This document shows positions 47,613-56,890 of a stretch of 64,000 bases of DNA, one piece after another. The DNA comes from Massilia mucilaginosa (GTDB taxonomy: Bacteria > Pseudomonadota > Gammaproteobacteria > Burkholderiales > Burkholderiaceae_D), in the NCBI RefSeq assembly GCF_011682145.1, contig NZ_WHJH01000025.1, positions 1 to 64,000 on the forward strand, read 5' to 3'. The position numbers and the translations under genes were made by a program. The notes beneath the pieces are model-generated. The model made no database searches. It saw only the letters and a list, made by a program, of their open reading frames with translations, and was not told where the DNA came from. The stretch's first letter is position 1; the number at the start of each line of letters is the position of its first letter.

Positions 47613-49706
47613 CTACAGTTCGATCATGCCGACCGGCTGCACCCGGCTGTGCTGGGTCAGTTCGGCGAAGGCGAACACGGGCACCGAGAAGAACTCTTCC
47701 TCGATCAAGTTGCGCACGGCGCGCCGGATGTCGGCCGCCGTCACCAGCACCGGCGGGGCGGCCGGCGTGCCGCCGGTGCCGGCCAGCTGTCCCAGGCGGT
47801 CGAGGATGCCCTGCTCCAGTTCGGGATCCAGTTCCAGGTAGGCGCCCTGGCTGGTCTGGCGCAGCGCGCCGCGCAGCTGGTCTTCCAGTTCGGGCGAGAG
47901 CAGGACCACTTCGATCAGGCCGTCGCGCGCCACCTCGTGGCACAGCTGGCGCTTGAAGGCCAGCCGCACATAGTCGGCGATGACGTCCGGATCGCGCTCC
48001 TTGGGCGCCCATTCGAGGGTCGTTTCCAGCAGCAGGCGCGCATTGCGCAACGAGATGCCCTCGCGCGCCAGGCGCTGGATTACCTCCGTCAGGCGCGGCA
48101 AGGTCACGCTCCTGGCCAGTTCCTTGCCCAGTTCCGGGAAGCGGCGGTCGGCCCAGGCGGTGAAGCGCTGCACCTCGTGCACCCCGATGAACATCTGGCA
48201 GTTGCGCAGCATCTCGACCTGGACGTCGGCCGCGAACACCTGCTCCCAGGCCAGGTAGGTGACCCCGGCCTCGCGCAGGCCATCCTCGCCGGCCAGTTCG
48301 ACCCAGACGCGGCGCCGGCGGGTGCCGGCCAGGCCATCTTCCTGCGCCGTAAAACCGAGTTCCTCCAGGCGCTCGGCCGATTCGGTGCTGGCGCCCCAGC
48401 CGCTGCGCAGCTCGACGTCGATCAGGGGAATCTCGGCCATCAGGAAATGAATGCGTCCGGGCGGCACGCTGGCCTGGAATTCGAAATCGATCGGCTGCAG
48501 GTCGGGAATACCCTTCTGGTCGAGCACATTGTTGCGCATGATGCGCACCGCGCGGATCACGCTCTCGGCCGCCGCCGTGCCCGCCAGCGCGGCGGGCATG
48601 CGCACCGCGAACGGCCGGGTGGCGGTAAACGTGGTCAGGTCGACGATGCCGGCGTTCTGGCGTTCCGCCTCGGCGCTCTGGCGCGCGCTGGCGGCCAGCG
48701 CGCGCGGCTTGAGCAGGCCGGCCGCGCCGCCGCCGCCGAGCAGCAGGGCCAGGATCAGGAACACCGCCGTCGGCATGCCGGGAATCAGGCCGAACAGCAG
48801 CATGATGGCGGCCGCCGTGAGCAAGGCGCGCGGCTCGCCGAACAGCTGCCTGGCGATGTCCTGGCCGATATTGCTCGCCGCCTCTCCCGGCTTCTCGTCG
48901 CCGGCCGGCACGCGCGTGGTGATCATGCCGGCCGCCAGCGAAATGAGCAGCGCCGGAATCTGCGCGATCAGGGCGTCGCCGATCGACAGGATGGCGTACA
49001 GGCGCACCGCGTCGCCCGCCGCCAGGTTGTGCTGCAACATGCCGATGGCGATGCCGCCCACCAGGTTGACCACCACGATGAAGATGCCGGCGATCGAATC
49101 GCCCTTGACGAACTTCATGGCGCCGTCCATGGCGCCATGCAGCTGGCTCTCCTGGCCCAGCAGGGCGCGCTTCTTCTTGGCCTCGTCGGCAGTCAAGAGG
49201 CCCGAACGCAGGTCGCTGTCGATCGACATCTGCTTGCCCGGCATGGCATCGAGCGAAAAGCGCGCCGACACTTCGGAGACGCGCTCGGAGCCCTTGGTGA
49301 TGACGAGGAACTGCACCACGGTCAGGATCAGGAAAATGACCAGGCCCACCACCAGGTTGCCGCCCACCACGAAATTGCCGAAGGTCTCGACAATGTGGCC
49401 GGCATTGCCTTCGAGCAGGATCAAGCGCGTGGTGGCGACTTCCAGCGCCAGGCGGAACAAGGTGGTCAGCAGCAGAACGGTGGGAAAGGTGGAGAATGCG
49501 GTCGGGCCGGCCATGTACATCGACACCACCACCATCAGGCCGGCGGCGCACAGGTTGATCGCGATCAGGATGTCGAGCAGCCAGACCGGCATCGGCAGCA
49601 CCAGCATGAAGACGATGGCAATGACCAGCCCGGCGGCGCCAAGTTCGGCGCGCTTGGCCATGCGGGCGGCGAGCGTGTTGACGGCCATGACAATATTGTT
49701 CAGCAT
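47613..49706 (-). CDS. sctV: T3SS export gate protein SctV (HrcV)
   Basis: A 697-residue FlhA/YscV homologue. The start at 49706 follows AAGGAAA. The N-terminal 320 residues contain about eight membrane helices with the conserved S-M-Y-M-A-G-P-T-A-F-S-T-F-P-T, F-V-V-G-G-N-L-V-V-G and the cytoplasmic FHIPEP loop (D-A-M-P-G-K-Q-M-S-I-D-S-D). The C-terminal half is the nonameric cytosolic ring that receives chaperone-effector complexes (P-G-R-I-H-F-L-M, D-P-D-V-I-A-D-Y-V-R). Length is normal. Last gene of the sctW operon. Confidence 0.95.
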   Translation of the reverse strand: MLNNIVMAVNTLAARMAKRAELGAAGLVIAIVFMLVLPMPVWLLDILIAINLCAAGLMVVVSMYMAGPTAFSTFPTVLLLTTLFRLALEVATTRLILLEGNAGHIVETFGNFVVGGNLVVGLVIFLILTVVQFLVITKGSERVSEVSARFSLDAMPGKQMSIDSDLRSGLLTADEAKKKRALLGQESQLHGAMDGAMKFVKGDSIAGIFIVVVNLVGGIAIGMLQHNLAAGDAVRLYAILSIGDALIAQIPALLISLAAGMITTRVPAGDEKPGEAASNIGQDIARQLFGEPRALLTAAAIMLLFGLIPGMPTAVFLILALLLGGGGAAGLLKPRALAASARQSAEAERQNAGIVDLTTFTATRPFAVRMPAALAGTAAAESVIRAVRIMRNNVLDQKGIPDLQPIDFEFQASVPPGRIHFLMAEIPLIDVELRSGWGASTESAERLEELGFTAQEDGLAGTRRRRVWVELAGEDGLREAGVTYLAWEQVFAADVQVEMLRNCQMFIGVHEVQRFTAWADRRFPELGKELARSVTLPRLTEVIQRLAREGISLRNARLLLETTLEWAPKERDPDVIADYVRLAFKRQLCHEVARDGLIEVVLLSPELEDQLRGALRQTSQGAYLELDPELEQGILDRLGQLAGTGGTPAAPPVLVTAADIRRAVRNLIEEEFFSVPVFAFAELTQHSRVQPVGMIEL

Positions 49707-49750
49707 GCGGGTTTCCTTGCGCGGTGAAGAAAGTGGAACGGACGGAGGAA

Positions 49751-50032
49751 TCAGGCGGTGCCGCTGCGGCGCGCCAGCAGCGCGTTCCAGGACGGGCAAG
49801 CGCTGCTGCGCGCCAGCACGGCGGCGGTGTCGGGATCGGGGCCGTCGAACAGCTCGACCTGGGCAAAGGCGAGCAGCAGCGCGACGCGCTCCTCGTCCGG
49901 CCAGATCTGCCGGCACGCGCGGCCGAGCCGGTAGGCCTGCTCGAACTGGCCGGTATTGAGCAGGCCCCACAGCAGGCCGATGGCCACCGCAAGATCGAGT
50001 GCGATGGGGGCGTGGCGCGGGCGCAGCTTCAT
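49751..50032 (-). CDS. Small TPR-like T3SS protein, SctY-like
   Basis: A 93-residue helical protein with a repeat-like pattern (L-L-W-G-L-L-N-T-G-Q-F-E-Q-A-Y-R-L-G-R-A-C then L-A-F-A-Q-V-E-L-F). The order sctW, chaperone, this pair of small genes, sctV is the same as yopN/tyeA-sycN-yscX-yscY-yscV in Yersinia, placing it at SctY, a TPR-like chaperone of SctX. Sequence alone would not prove it; a YscG-type needle chaperone is the alternative. The start overlaps the previous gene by 4 bp. Confidence 0.5.
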   Translation of the reverse strand: MKLRPRHAPIALDLAVAIGLLWGLLNTGQFEQAYRLGRACRQIWPDEERVALLLAFAQVELFDGPDPDTAAVLARSSACPSWNALLARRSGTA

Positions 50033-50478
50033 GCCGCCGCCCGCGCCGGCGTGGCCGGGTCGGCGCCCGCGCGCGCCAGCAGCTCCATTTGCTGCAGGCG
50101 CAGGCGCAGGCGCACCGCCTCTTCGACCACCACGATGGCGGCCATGCTGTCGGCGCGGTCGGCAAGGTCGAGCGCCAGCGCATGGTCGACCAGGCGCTTT
50201 TGCAGCGCGCGCAGGCCCGGCAAGGGATCGCGCGACCAGGCAGGATTGGCGACCGTCAGCGCGGCGCCCAAGAAGCGCGTCAGCGGGGCCAGCGTTGCCT
50301 GGGCGGCCGTTGCGTCCGGCGCCAGCGAGGCCGATTCTTCCCAGGGCGTCAGGTCGGCGCGCTGGACCGGGACGATCTGCTGGGGCGCCGCCGGTCCGGC
50401 GATGCCGAAGTGGGCGTCGCCGCCGGCGCCACCGGCGCGGCCGGCGCCGATGCTACCGACGGAGGCGATGCCGCTCAT
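50029..50478 (-). CDS. Small T3SS export component, SctX-like
   Basis: A 149-residue protein. The N-terminus is flexible and Gly/Ala/Ser-rich (S-G-I-A-S-V-G-S-I-G-A-G-R-A-G-G-A-G-G), a usual secretion-signal composition. The C-terminal half is helical (L-P-G-L-R-A-L-Q-K-R-L-V-D-H-A-L and V-V-V-E-E-A-V-R-L-R-L-R-L-Q-Q-M-E-L-L). This plan and its place before the SctY-like gene fit SctX (YscX), an exported component that binds SctV. It overlaps both neighbours by 4 bp. The frame is open to 50934, inside other genes. Confidence 0.5.
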   Translation of the reverse strand: MSGIASVGSIGAGRAGGAGGDAHFGIAGPAAPQQIVPVQRADLTPWEESASLAPDATAAQATLAPLTRFLGAALTVANPAWSRDPLPGLRALQKRLVDHALALDLADRADSMAAIVVVEEAVRLRLRLQQMELLARAGADPATPARAAA

Positions 50479-50834
50479 GCCAGCAGCTCGCGCGCCGCCT
50501 GCCATGCGGCGCTGTCGGGCAGGCACGGCTGGCCGCCGGCATCGAGGCGCAGGCGCCGCACCACATACCAGCTGCCGTCGCCCAGCATGGCCGGCAGCCA
50601 GCCGGCGTAGCGCGCCGGTTGCAGCGCGCGGCGCCGCAGGACGCTGTCGGGCTGCACGCGGTGCGCGCTGTCGCGCGCGAAGCCGAGCGCGACCAGCGCA
50701 CCATCCGCCAAAGGATAGGCCAGCAGCTGCAAGCCGTCGCCGTACGGCTGCTGCATCACAACCTGCTCTTCGCGGGCCTGGCGCAGCAGGCGTGCGGCGA
50801 TGTTCTCGATTGTGTTGTCGGGGGTGCTTTCCAT
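50475..50834 (-). CDS. T3SS chaperone-like protein between sctW and sctX
   Basis: A 119-residue CesT-like protein (N-I-A-A-R-L-L-R-Q-A, then alternating strands L-Q-L-L-A-Y-P-L-A-D-G-A-L-V-A-L-G-F and W-Y-V-V-R-R-L-R-L). It occupies the SycN/YscB position, so its client is probably SctW. The ATG at 50834 has GGAGAAG seven bases ahead; an ATG at 50846 overlapping the sctW stop as TGATG is the alternative start. Confidence 0.6.
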   Translation of the reverse strand: MESTPDNTIENIAARLLRQAREEQVVMQQPYGDGLQLLAYPLADGALVALGFARDSAHRVQPDSVLRRRALQPARYAGWLPAMLGDGSWYVVRRLRLDAGGQPCLPDSAAWQAARELLA

Positions 50835-50845
50835 GGTCTTCTCCA

Positions 50846-52000
50846 TCAATTGTTTCTGGTGCTGTGGTGGTCCTGGCGCAGCCGCGCCTGCAGCACGTCG
50901 CCGGGCGCCGGTGCCAGCGCCGGCAAGGCGGCATGCTGTTCGATGGTCATCTCTTGCAGTTGGTCCAGCAGGCCGGGGCGCTGGGACGGCGGCGCGCCGC
51001 TCCACATGGCGTCCGGACAGCGCGCGAGGGTGGCGCGCAGCGCGAGGCAGGCGGCGCCGCGCTGGCGCGGGCCAAGGCGTTCGACGTCGACCAGCTGGCG
51101 CAGCAAGGGGCCGGCCTGGCCGGCACCGGGATCGCCCAGGCCCAGCAACAGCCTGGCCAGCGCGCCCTGCCCGGCCAGCGGCGTGGTGTGCGCCTGTTCC
51201 GACAGTTCGCGGCGCAACTCGCCGGCCAGCGCAACGCTGGTGTTGACCAGCTGGAAGCAGGCGGCGTCCTGCATGGACAGCCACAGGCGCGGACCGGAAC
51301 GGCCGCGGCGGCGCAGTTCCGCGTGCAGTTGCGCCGGCGGACGGCCCAGCACCTCGCCGGACGGTCCGGCTTGAGCGAGCAGGATGTCGAGCAGCGCGGC
51401 GGGCGCCATGGGCGCATCGCGGCGACCGCTGGCCGGGGCGCCGAACTGCTGGCGCAAGGCCGACAGCGTGGCCGGAGCGGCATCGAGCGTGGCCAGCGCG
51501 CCTTCGAGGGCATCGGCAGCGCGCTGGCCCTGGGCGATGGCGGCGCCGTGGCGCGCAGCGAGTTCGGCCTGCATGGCGTCGAGCCGGTCCCCGCCCGCCG
51601 GGCGCCGGGCGCCATCGCCGCCTTTTTGGTCGAGCAGCTGGCGCGCCTGGTCCAGCAGCGTCTGTTGCTGAAGCGGATCGTCAAGGCCCTGCCACGGATC
51701 GCCGCCGTCGTCCGCCTTGCCCTCCAGCTTCGCGACCAGCCGGGCGGCGGCCGCGTTCAAGGGCGTGTCGGGCTCGTCCTGGGCAGAGGGAAGCGGGCTG
51801 GTGAGCGTACGCGACAGGCGCCGCGCCAGCGGCAGGCGTACCGTGGGCAAGTGCGTCTTCAGGGACGCGGTACCGGCAAGCTGGTCGAAGCCGGCCTTGC
51901 CCATGGCCTCGCTGGCAGCCGCAGGGGGCGTTCGCGCCGGCGCGTGGACGCCGTGCACGGGCAGCGCCGCTTGCAGAGACGAAATCGATTGGGTCGCCAT
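50846..52000 (-). CDS. sctW: T3SS gatekeeper SctW (HrpJ/YopN-TyeA family)
   Basis: A 384-residue protein with a Ser/Gln-rich secretion-type N-terminus (A-T-Q-S-I-S-S-L-Q-A-A-L). Next comes a helical HrpJ-like core (N-A-A-A-A-R-L-V-A-K-L-E-G-K, L-L-D-Q-A-R-Q-L-L-D-Q-K, M-Q-A-E-L-A-A-R-H-G-A-A-I), then a TyeA-like C-terminal part (about 270-370, L-L-L-G-L-G-D-P-G-A-G-Q-A). The fused YopN-TyeA form is usual outside Yersinia. The start at 52000 is chosen from the conserved beginning shared with the partial copy at 55229. First gene of the sctW-sctV operon. It controls the switch from translocators to effectors. Confidence 0.78.
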   Translation of the reverse strand: MATQSISSLQAALPVHGVHAPARTPPAAASEAMGKAGFDQLAGTASLKTHLPTVRLPLARRLSRTLTSPLPSAQDEPDTPLNAAAARLVAKLEGKADDGGDPWQGLDDPLQQQTLLDQARQLLDQKGGDGARRPAGGDRLDAMQAELAARHGAAIAQGQRAADALEGALATLDAAPATLSALRQQFGAPASGRRDAPMAPAALLDILLAQAGPSGEVLGRPPAQLHAELRRRGRSGPRLWLSMQDAACFQLVNTSVALAGELRRELSEQAHTTPLAGQGALARLLLGLGDPGAGQAGPLLRQLVDVERLGPRQRGAACLALRATLARCPDAMWSGAPPSQRPGLLDQLQEMTIEQHAALPALAPAPGDVLQARLRQDHHSTRNN

Positions 52001-52268
52001 GGCGGACCTACAGCGGCCAGCGGACGGCGTCGTCCTTGCGGCCCAGGCTGCGGCGCGGGCGCACAGCCGCCTCGGCGCCGGGTTCGTGCGGTTGCAGGAT
52101 GGTGCTGGCGGGGACCGGTGAGCTATTGAGCGCGCGTGGTGTTGGTGGCATGGTGTCGATACGCACGCCTCCCGCCGGCGGAATGTTCCGCTCCGGCTTT
52201 CGGCGTGCCCTCCGTGGTAAGTGAGCGGTGATGCCGGCGCCATCCGCGTGACGACGCCCTTGCCGCCA

Positions 52269-52297
52269 TGGGTGCGCAAGGAGGGGCGATTGGTTCC
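52269..52297 (-). promoter_or_regulatory. hrp-box-like promoter of the sctW operon
   Basis: Read on the minus strand: GGAACC, 16 bases, GCACCCA; one mismatch. It lies 269 bp before the sctW start. The matching place in copy B (about 55505-55533) has GGGACC and is probably dead. Confidence 0.5.
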
Positions 52298-52396
52298 ATG
52301 GGCGGCGCGTGCCAGCCGAAGCGCTTGTCGCCATTGATAGCCGGGCGAAGTGCCGCCCCCGCTCCGCCGTAAGGAAAAATGTCTGCTTGCGGCAAT

Positions 52397-52425
52397 GGAA
52401 CCATGAACCGCATCCGAGCGACCTA
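52397..52425 (+). promoter_or_regulatory. Variant hrp box before effector gene 1
   Basis: GGAACC, 16 bases, CGACCTA. The -35 part is exact and the -10 differs from CCACNNA at one base. Exactly the same -35, spacing and -10 occur at 55633 before the second effector. Confidence 0.5.
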
Positions 52426-52626
52426 CTACCGGACACTACAGCTATTACAGGGGCGGCCACACTGAAATCCCTTGCACGGCCTTGGTTTCACGCGCTCCAC
52501 GCGGTGCATCGCGGGAATGCGTAACGAGCAAAACACCAACCACACTCTAACCAGCAAGTTCGGGTAAATGCGGTGATGCCAGGTGACTGGCGGGTCCGCT
52601 ACCTGAAGCCACCAGGAGAATATATT

Positions 52627-53907
52627 ATGGCCACAAACCCTCTCTCGCCCGCGTTCCGCGAGCGGCCCAAATTGAACGGGGACCACTACACACCAGCGCC
52701 GAGATTGACGGCCGCTGAGGTCGCTGAAAGGACAGGTCCGAGGTGGAGCGAAGACTGGAACAGTAATGTCGGAGATGCAGCAGCGGCGACCCTTACGGCG
52801 TGCATCCGCGCAAAGATCGGCAGCAAAGCCCAAGGTCCGATGATCGCAACAGGGACGAGATGGCGCCCTCAGCATCAAGTAGGCCAGTCGGCAAGAAACA
52901 TCTCCCATATCAACCTGACATTGCTTAAATTTAGAGTGGGAGACCTTACCGCGCACGAAATGACTTTCAAGAACCGCCTTGAAACCGAAACCTTGCATAT
53001 CACGCATGCAACCAATCATGCACTCACCGGTAACAGGGCGGTACTCTTTTCCCGCATAAAGCTTCAAGAAGAAAGGGTCTCCTTCGCTACAGAGAACACC
53101 AATGGCAATGATATTGACCAGCTTGCAACGGACGACCACGTCTTTTTCGCCTTGGAAGTGGGTGATTGCCAGAAGCCCGCAAGCCGATTCGGCGGCACCA
53201 TCCATCGGTTTCCGTTCGATCAACCCGCCGTGAAGCAGCAGGGCATGATGCACTTGTTCGACGCTTTAATCGACAAACCTCCGAGACTGGCCTCGCAGTT
53301 CGAGAGCATTCCAGCGGTTGAGGCAATGTCGGACGATCAGCGTACGGATGTAGTGGACAGGCTGGCAGAGCAGGCAAAGAAGCTCAAAGCGACGAACACG
53401 CTATTTCATGGCCCGCACATCATGCAGGCATTGACGCTGTCGGTTATCGAACGCTGCCGCGCTTTGCCGCAGACATTGCGCGACGACCTGCTGCAGAATG
53501 GCGAGCTGAATACGATCGTGAATGTCTTGTTCCGGCCGCAGATTCTCGTCCCACGACAATTTTATGGGACGCCGACGCAATCGAGAACGAGCGAGCAGCT
53601 GGACATGAACGCCCTTAACGAATTGGACGATTCGTCGGACTCTTCTAGCGACTCGGAGGTTTCCAGTGGCGACGTGGATTTTTACAATACAAACTTACAT
53701 CATGGCAGCGCGGCGCCACCCTCCCTCCCATCGTTGCATTCTGCCTCCAGCGAGAGTGGCGACTCGGAGGGTGCTCTCAGCGACTTCAACGGATCTATTA
53801 GCGACTCGGAGGGTTCTTTCAATCTACAGGAACTCTATACCAGCGCGGCGCAAGCCCCGCTCACGTCGCCGCATTCTTCCTCCAGCGAGGGTGGGGAATG
53901 GGTCTAG
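52627..53907 (+). CDS. Putative T3SS effector (copy 1), possible ADP-ribosyltransferase-like
   Basis: A 426-residue protein, AGGAGAA ribosome site, variant hrp box 201 bp upstream, chaperone gene immediately downstream: the classical effector-chaperone layout. Blocks shared with copy 2 are I-T-H-A-T-N-H, A-V-L-F-S-R, L-A-T-D-D-x-V-F-F, S-R-F-G, F-P-F-D-Q-P-A-V-K-Q, H-G-P-H, I-E-R-C-R, D-D-L-L-Q-N-G and R-P-Q-I-L-V-P. The I-T-H-x-T...L-F-S-R and FF...SRFG pattern faintly recalls mono-ADP-ribosyltransferase and OspC-like effectors; this is tentative. The C-terminal 90 residues are low-complexity Ser/Asp-rich with repeated S-D-S-E. GC is below that of the T3SS genes, suggesting separate acquisition. 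Confidence 0.68.
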   Translation: MATNPLSPAFRERPKLNGDHYTPAPRLTAAEVAERTGPRWSEDWNSNVGDAAAATLTACIRAKIGSKAQGPMIATGTRWRPQHQVGQSARNISHINLTLLKFRVGDLTAHEMTFKNRLETETLHITHATNHALTGNRAVLFSRIKLQEERVSFATENTNGNDIDQLATDDHVFFALEVGDCQKPASRFGGTIHRFPFDQPAVKQQGMMHLFDALIDKPPRLASQFESIPAVEAMSDDQRTDVVDRLAEQAKKLKATNTLFHGPHIMQALTLSVIERCRALPQTLRDDLLQNGELNTIVNVLFRPQILVPRQFYGTPTQSRTSEQLDMNALNELDDSSDSSSDSEVSSGDVDFYNTNLHHGSAAPPSLPSLHSASSESGDSEGALSDFNGSISDSEGSFNLQELYTSAAQAPLTSPHSSSSEGGEWV

Positions 53908-53927
53908 TGTAAGTCCAGGAGAAAACA

Positions 53928-54425
53928 ATGGGACCAGATAAACTCTTGCCGGCACTGTGGCCGCTACTTCATGGCTTCGGCATCAACCCGCGAGGCCTCG
54001 CTCCGGCACCAAATTATGAGTTCGAGATCGGCTGCCACACGCTGTTCGTCGCGGTCGAGTCGAGCGGGCAGGTATTGCTGGTGACGCCGCTCAGCCGGGG
54101 CACGGCAAGCGCGGACGATGTTGGCTGGCGGATCCTGAATCAGAATACCTTCGGTCAGCCAGCGCCGATCCTGATCCACAGCGCCAGCGGTAATGCCGAA
54201 GAAGTCCTGCTGTGGTGCGAGTTTTCGCTGCTGACGCTGCCTTCAGATCAGCTGAGGGCACTGCCAGAGCGATTTCTCGCAAGGCTGCTCAACACCCAGT
54301 CCTTGCTGGAGGGCGTCGAATCGAACGGCCCCGGCATGGCGGAGCAAACAGCGGCAAAACCACAGCGCCGGCAACCGGCGACAGCGACGCAACTGCGCGA
54401 ACGGCTCGACCGGCACGCCGCGTAG
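53928..54425 (+). CDS. Class I T3SS chaperone of the effector
   Basis: A 165-residue acidic protein with AGGAGAA before the ATG, 20 bp after the effector stop. The first 110 residues follow the CesT/Tir-chaperone pattern: an N-terminal helix with L-L-P-A-L-W-P-L-L, strands Y-E-F-E-I-G and L-F-V-A-V-E, and W-C-E-F-S-L-L-T-L. An Arg/Gln-rich tail extends beyond the usual 130 residues. It most likely keeps the preceding effector unfolded and delivers it to SctN. A truncated second copy starts at 57116. Confidence 0.7.
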   Translation: MGPDKLLPALWPLLHGFGINPRGLAPAPNYEFEIGCHTLFVAVESSGQVLLVTPLSRGTASADDVGWRILNQNTFGQPAPILIHSASGNAEEVLLWCEFSLLTLPSDQLRALPERFLARLLNTQSLLEGVESNGPGMAEQTAAKPQRRQPATATQLRERLDRHAA

Positions 54426-54537
54426 AGACTGAGCCGCGGCTGCCGATGCGCTGTCCTGCACCAGCCATCGGCAGCCCGGTCGAGGCGATGTCGTGCCCCG
54501 GCGCGGCATTGACGAACTACAAAACCTGGCATCCACA

Positions 54538-55072
54538 ATGCCACCCATGCAGACATTTCCCCTGATCGACGTTGGACTAGACCTCGCGAGCCATCGCTTC
54601 ACAGGTGACTGGAAACAAGTCGTAGCGCGCGCCTATGACTCGGGCGTCGAGCACTTCATTTTGACTGGCGCCACGCTCAAGATCTACGACGCAGCGCTAC
54701 TGACCGAAAAGATGGCGCCCGGCACTGGCTACTTCACCGCCGGCATTCATGCCCACTACGCCTCCGAGCTCGGTGCCGACGCCCTGGTGCGGCTGCGCGC
54801 GCTGCTGGCGCATCCGCATGCCGTGGAAGTGGGCGAAACAGGCCTCGATTACAACCGCGACATGTCGCCGCGCCCGGTCCAGCGGGCCGCGATCGAGGCC
54901 CAGGTCGAGCTGGCCTGCAGCACCGGAAAGCCCTTGTTCCTGCACGAGCGAGAGGCTGCGGACGACCTGCTGGCCATCCACGACAACGTCAATGGCCGCG
55001 AGGCGGTCGCACGCCGATATGTGGAACGGGGATCTTATCTGCGCATCGCCGGCTGGGTCGGGCATCATAACC
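54538..55072 (+). pseudogene. TatD-family hydrolase, truncated by the duplicated segment
   Basis: M-Q-T-F-P-L-I-D-V-G-L-D-L (ATG 54547, or 54538 two codons further upstream) starts a TatD-like metal-dependent hydrolase: G-I-H-A-H-Y-A, A-V-E-V-G-E-T-G-L-D-Y-N-R and Q-V-E-L-A-C-S-T-G-K-P-L-F-L-H-E-R. At about 55072 the homology stops exactly where DNA similar to the sctW start begins, and the frame continues meaninglessly to 55245. The C-terminal third with the last metal ligands is missing. L-D-V/H-x-H is changed to D-V-G-L-D, so the first metal site was already altered. Confidence 0.75.
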
Positions 55073-55229
55073 GCAGCAAGTGCGTCTTCAGGGACGCGAT
55101 ACCGGCCAACTGGTCGAAGCCGGCCTTGCCCATGGTCTCGCTGGCAGCCGCGGGACGCGTTGGCGCCGGCGCGTGGACGGTGTGCACGGGCAGCGCTGCT
55201 TGCAGGGACGAAATCGATTGGGTCGCCAT
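55065..55229 (-). pseudogene. Partial copy of the sctW 5' end
   Basis: From ATG 55229 the minus strand reads M-A-T-Q-S-I-S-S-L-Q-A-A-L-P-V-H, then A-M/T-M-G-K-A-G-F-D-Q-L-A-G as in sctW. It ends after about 50 codons where it meets the TatD fragment. It is a by-product of the duplication and shows that the duplicated block began inside sctW. Confidence 0.8.
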
Positions 55230-56890
55230 GCCGGAGCTACAGTAGCCAACGGCCTGCGTCTTCCTTGCCGCCCAGGCCGCGACGCTGGCGCACAGCGGCG
55301 TCGGCGCAGGGTTCGTCAGGCTGCGGGATGGAACATGCGGTAATCGGTAAACAGCTTTGCGATGATCGTGTCGGTGCCATCGCGCCCTTGCGCCCGCCTC
55401 CTTCCGGTGGACTATCCGCACCGGCGTTCGGCGTTCGGCGTGCCATCCTTGGTTAAGCGGTGGTGCCGGCGCTGTCCGCGTGACGACGCCCTTGCCACCA
55501 TGGATGCGCAAGGAGGGACGCTTGGTCCCATGCGCGACGCGTGGGCGAACGGGCGCCTGGCGCCGGCGATGTTCGCGCGGCGCCGCGTTCGATCCGGCCT
55601 CGCTGCGGGCCGCCATCTCCACGCGCGGCAATGGAACCGGCGGCCCCCTTCGAGCGACCTATACCGAACACGGCTGCCGTGACAGGGCAAATCAGGCTGA
55701 CAGCCTGTGCACGGCGTTGTTTCCACGTGCCCTGCGCGGCCCACCTCCGCCAGACGCAACGAGCAGGAATCGAGCAGCACCTCAACAAGCACATTTGGGC
55801 CGTGCGGGCCATGCCGGGCGACTGGCCGGTCCGCCTGCCTAAAGCAACCAGGAGAATATCTTATGAAGTCAAGCACTTCCACCCTCTCAGTCCACAGCCC
55901 CCGTCCAGCGCCGCAAGTAACAGAGCAGGCCGCTGCGCCCCAGAGTATCGGTGGCATGTCGGGGAAGTGGCAAATGGGCATGATCGGCCCCCGCGGGAAA
56001 GTGGAAGCACAGACAATCGTGAGGGCATATCGCACCAGCCAGGCTGTCAAAGCTCACAGTCAAATGATCGACCAGGGTGCGAGATGGAAGGATCACAGGG
56101 GTACAAACGGCATAAACCGCACGACGCAACAGATCTCGCATCTCAATTTGAGGAATCTGATCGTCAGAGTTGGGCAACTGACCGAGCCCGAGATCATGTT
56201 CAGGAAGCGTTTTGAGGCAGCGGATTTGCAGATCACACATGCCACGAATCATGGACTGAACGCCAACGGAAACGCTGTGCTTTTTTCGCGCCAAAAACTG
56301 GAGTCTATCAACGAGAAGATAGAAGAACGAATCGCGTTGCTGGACGACGGTACAGAAGAGAAAAAGGAGGCCGAGGAATCGCTAATAAAGTTTGACGATA
56401 CAAATACCGATGTTAACGATATTCTCCAGCTCGCGACGGATGACAATGTTTTCTTTTCCCTGGGCGCCGGACGCAACCAGAAGGATGACAGCCGGTTCGG
56501 CAGCAAATTGTACAGGTTTCCGTTCGATCAACCCGCCGTCAAGCAGCACGGCTTGCTACACCCGTACGACGTGTTAACGGGTGAGTTCTCGCCTGTCGAA
56601 CCCTGGCTCAAGGACGTTCCGGCATTCAAGGCACTGTCGAAACCGGAACGCGAGAAAATCCAGGTTAATCTGGATAACCATGGCAAGACACTTAACGCCG
56701 CGAACACGCTGATGCACGGCCCGCACCTCATGAAGGGTTTGGGTCTGTTGATTATCGAGCGCTGCCGGGTTCTGCCCGACGAGCTGTGCGACGACCTGCT
56801 GCAAAACGGGGACATCAATACGCTGACGAACGGCTTGTTACGGCCCCAGATTCTCGTACCCCACCAATTCTTCGGCGCGCCGACGGAAAC
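55077..56890. repeat. Copy B of the duplicated effector unit
   Basis: Counterpart of 51847-53590 in the same orientation: partial sctW, regulatory region and second effector gene. The left junction cuts tatD; the right side extends to the chaperone start at 57116, which is then cut by a mobile element. Confidence 0.75.
55633..55661 (+). promoter_or_regulatory. Variant hrp box before effector gene 2
   Basis: GGAACC, 16 bases, CGACCTA, identical in both elements and spacing to the box at 52397 although the spacer has changed. This preservation suggests it is functional. Confidence 0.5.

Larger units (their letters stand above)
51847..53590. repeat. Copy A of a duplicated effector unit
   Basis: This stretch holds the 5' end of sctW, the divergent regulatory region and the first effector gene. 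It matches the stretch 55077-56890 in the same order: very similar DNA around the sctW start and the hrp box, more diverged in the effector. Similarity fades in the Ser/Asp-rich effector tails. Confidence 0.75.

Noticed and set aside
47139-49727. 862-codon plus-strand frame across sctV
   Set aside because: Antisense shadow of sctV; composition (Gln/His/Arg/Gly) is not protein-like.
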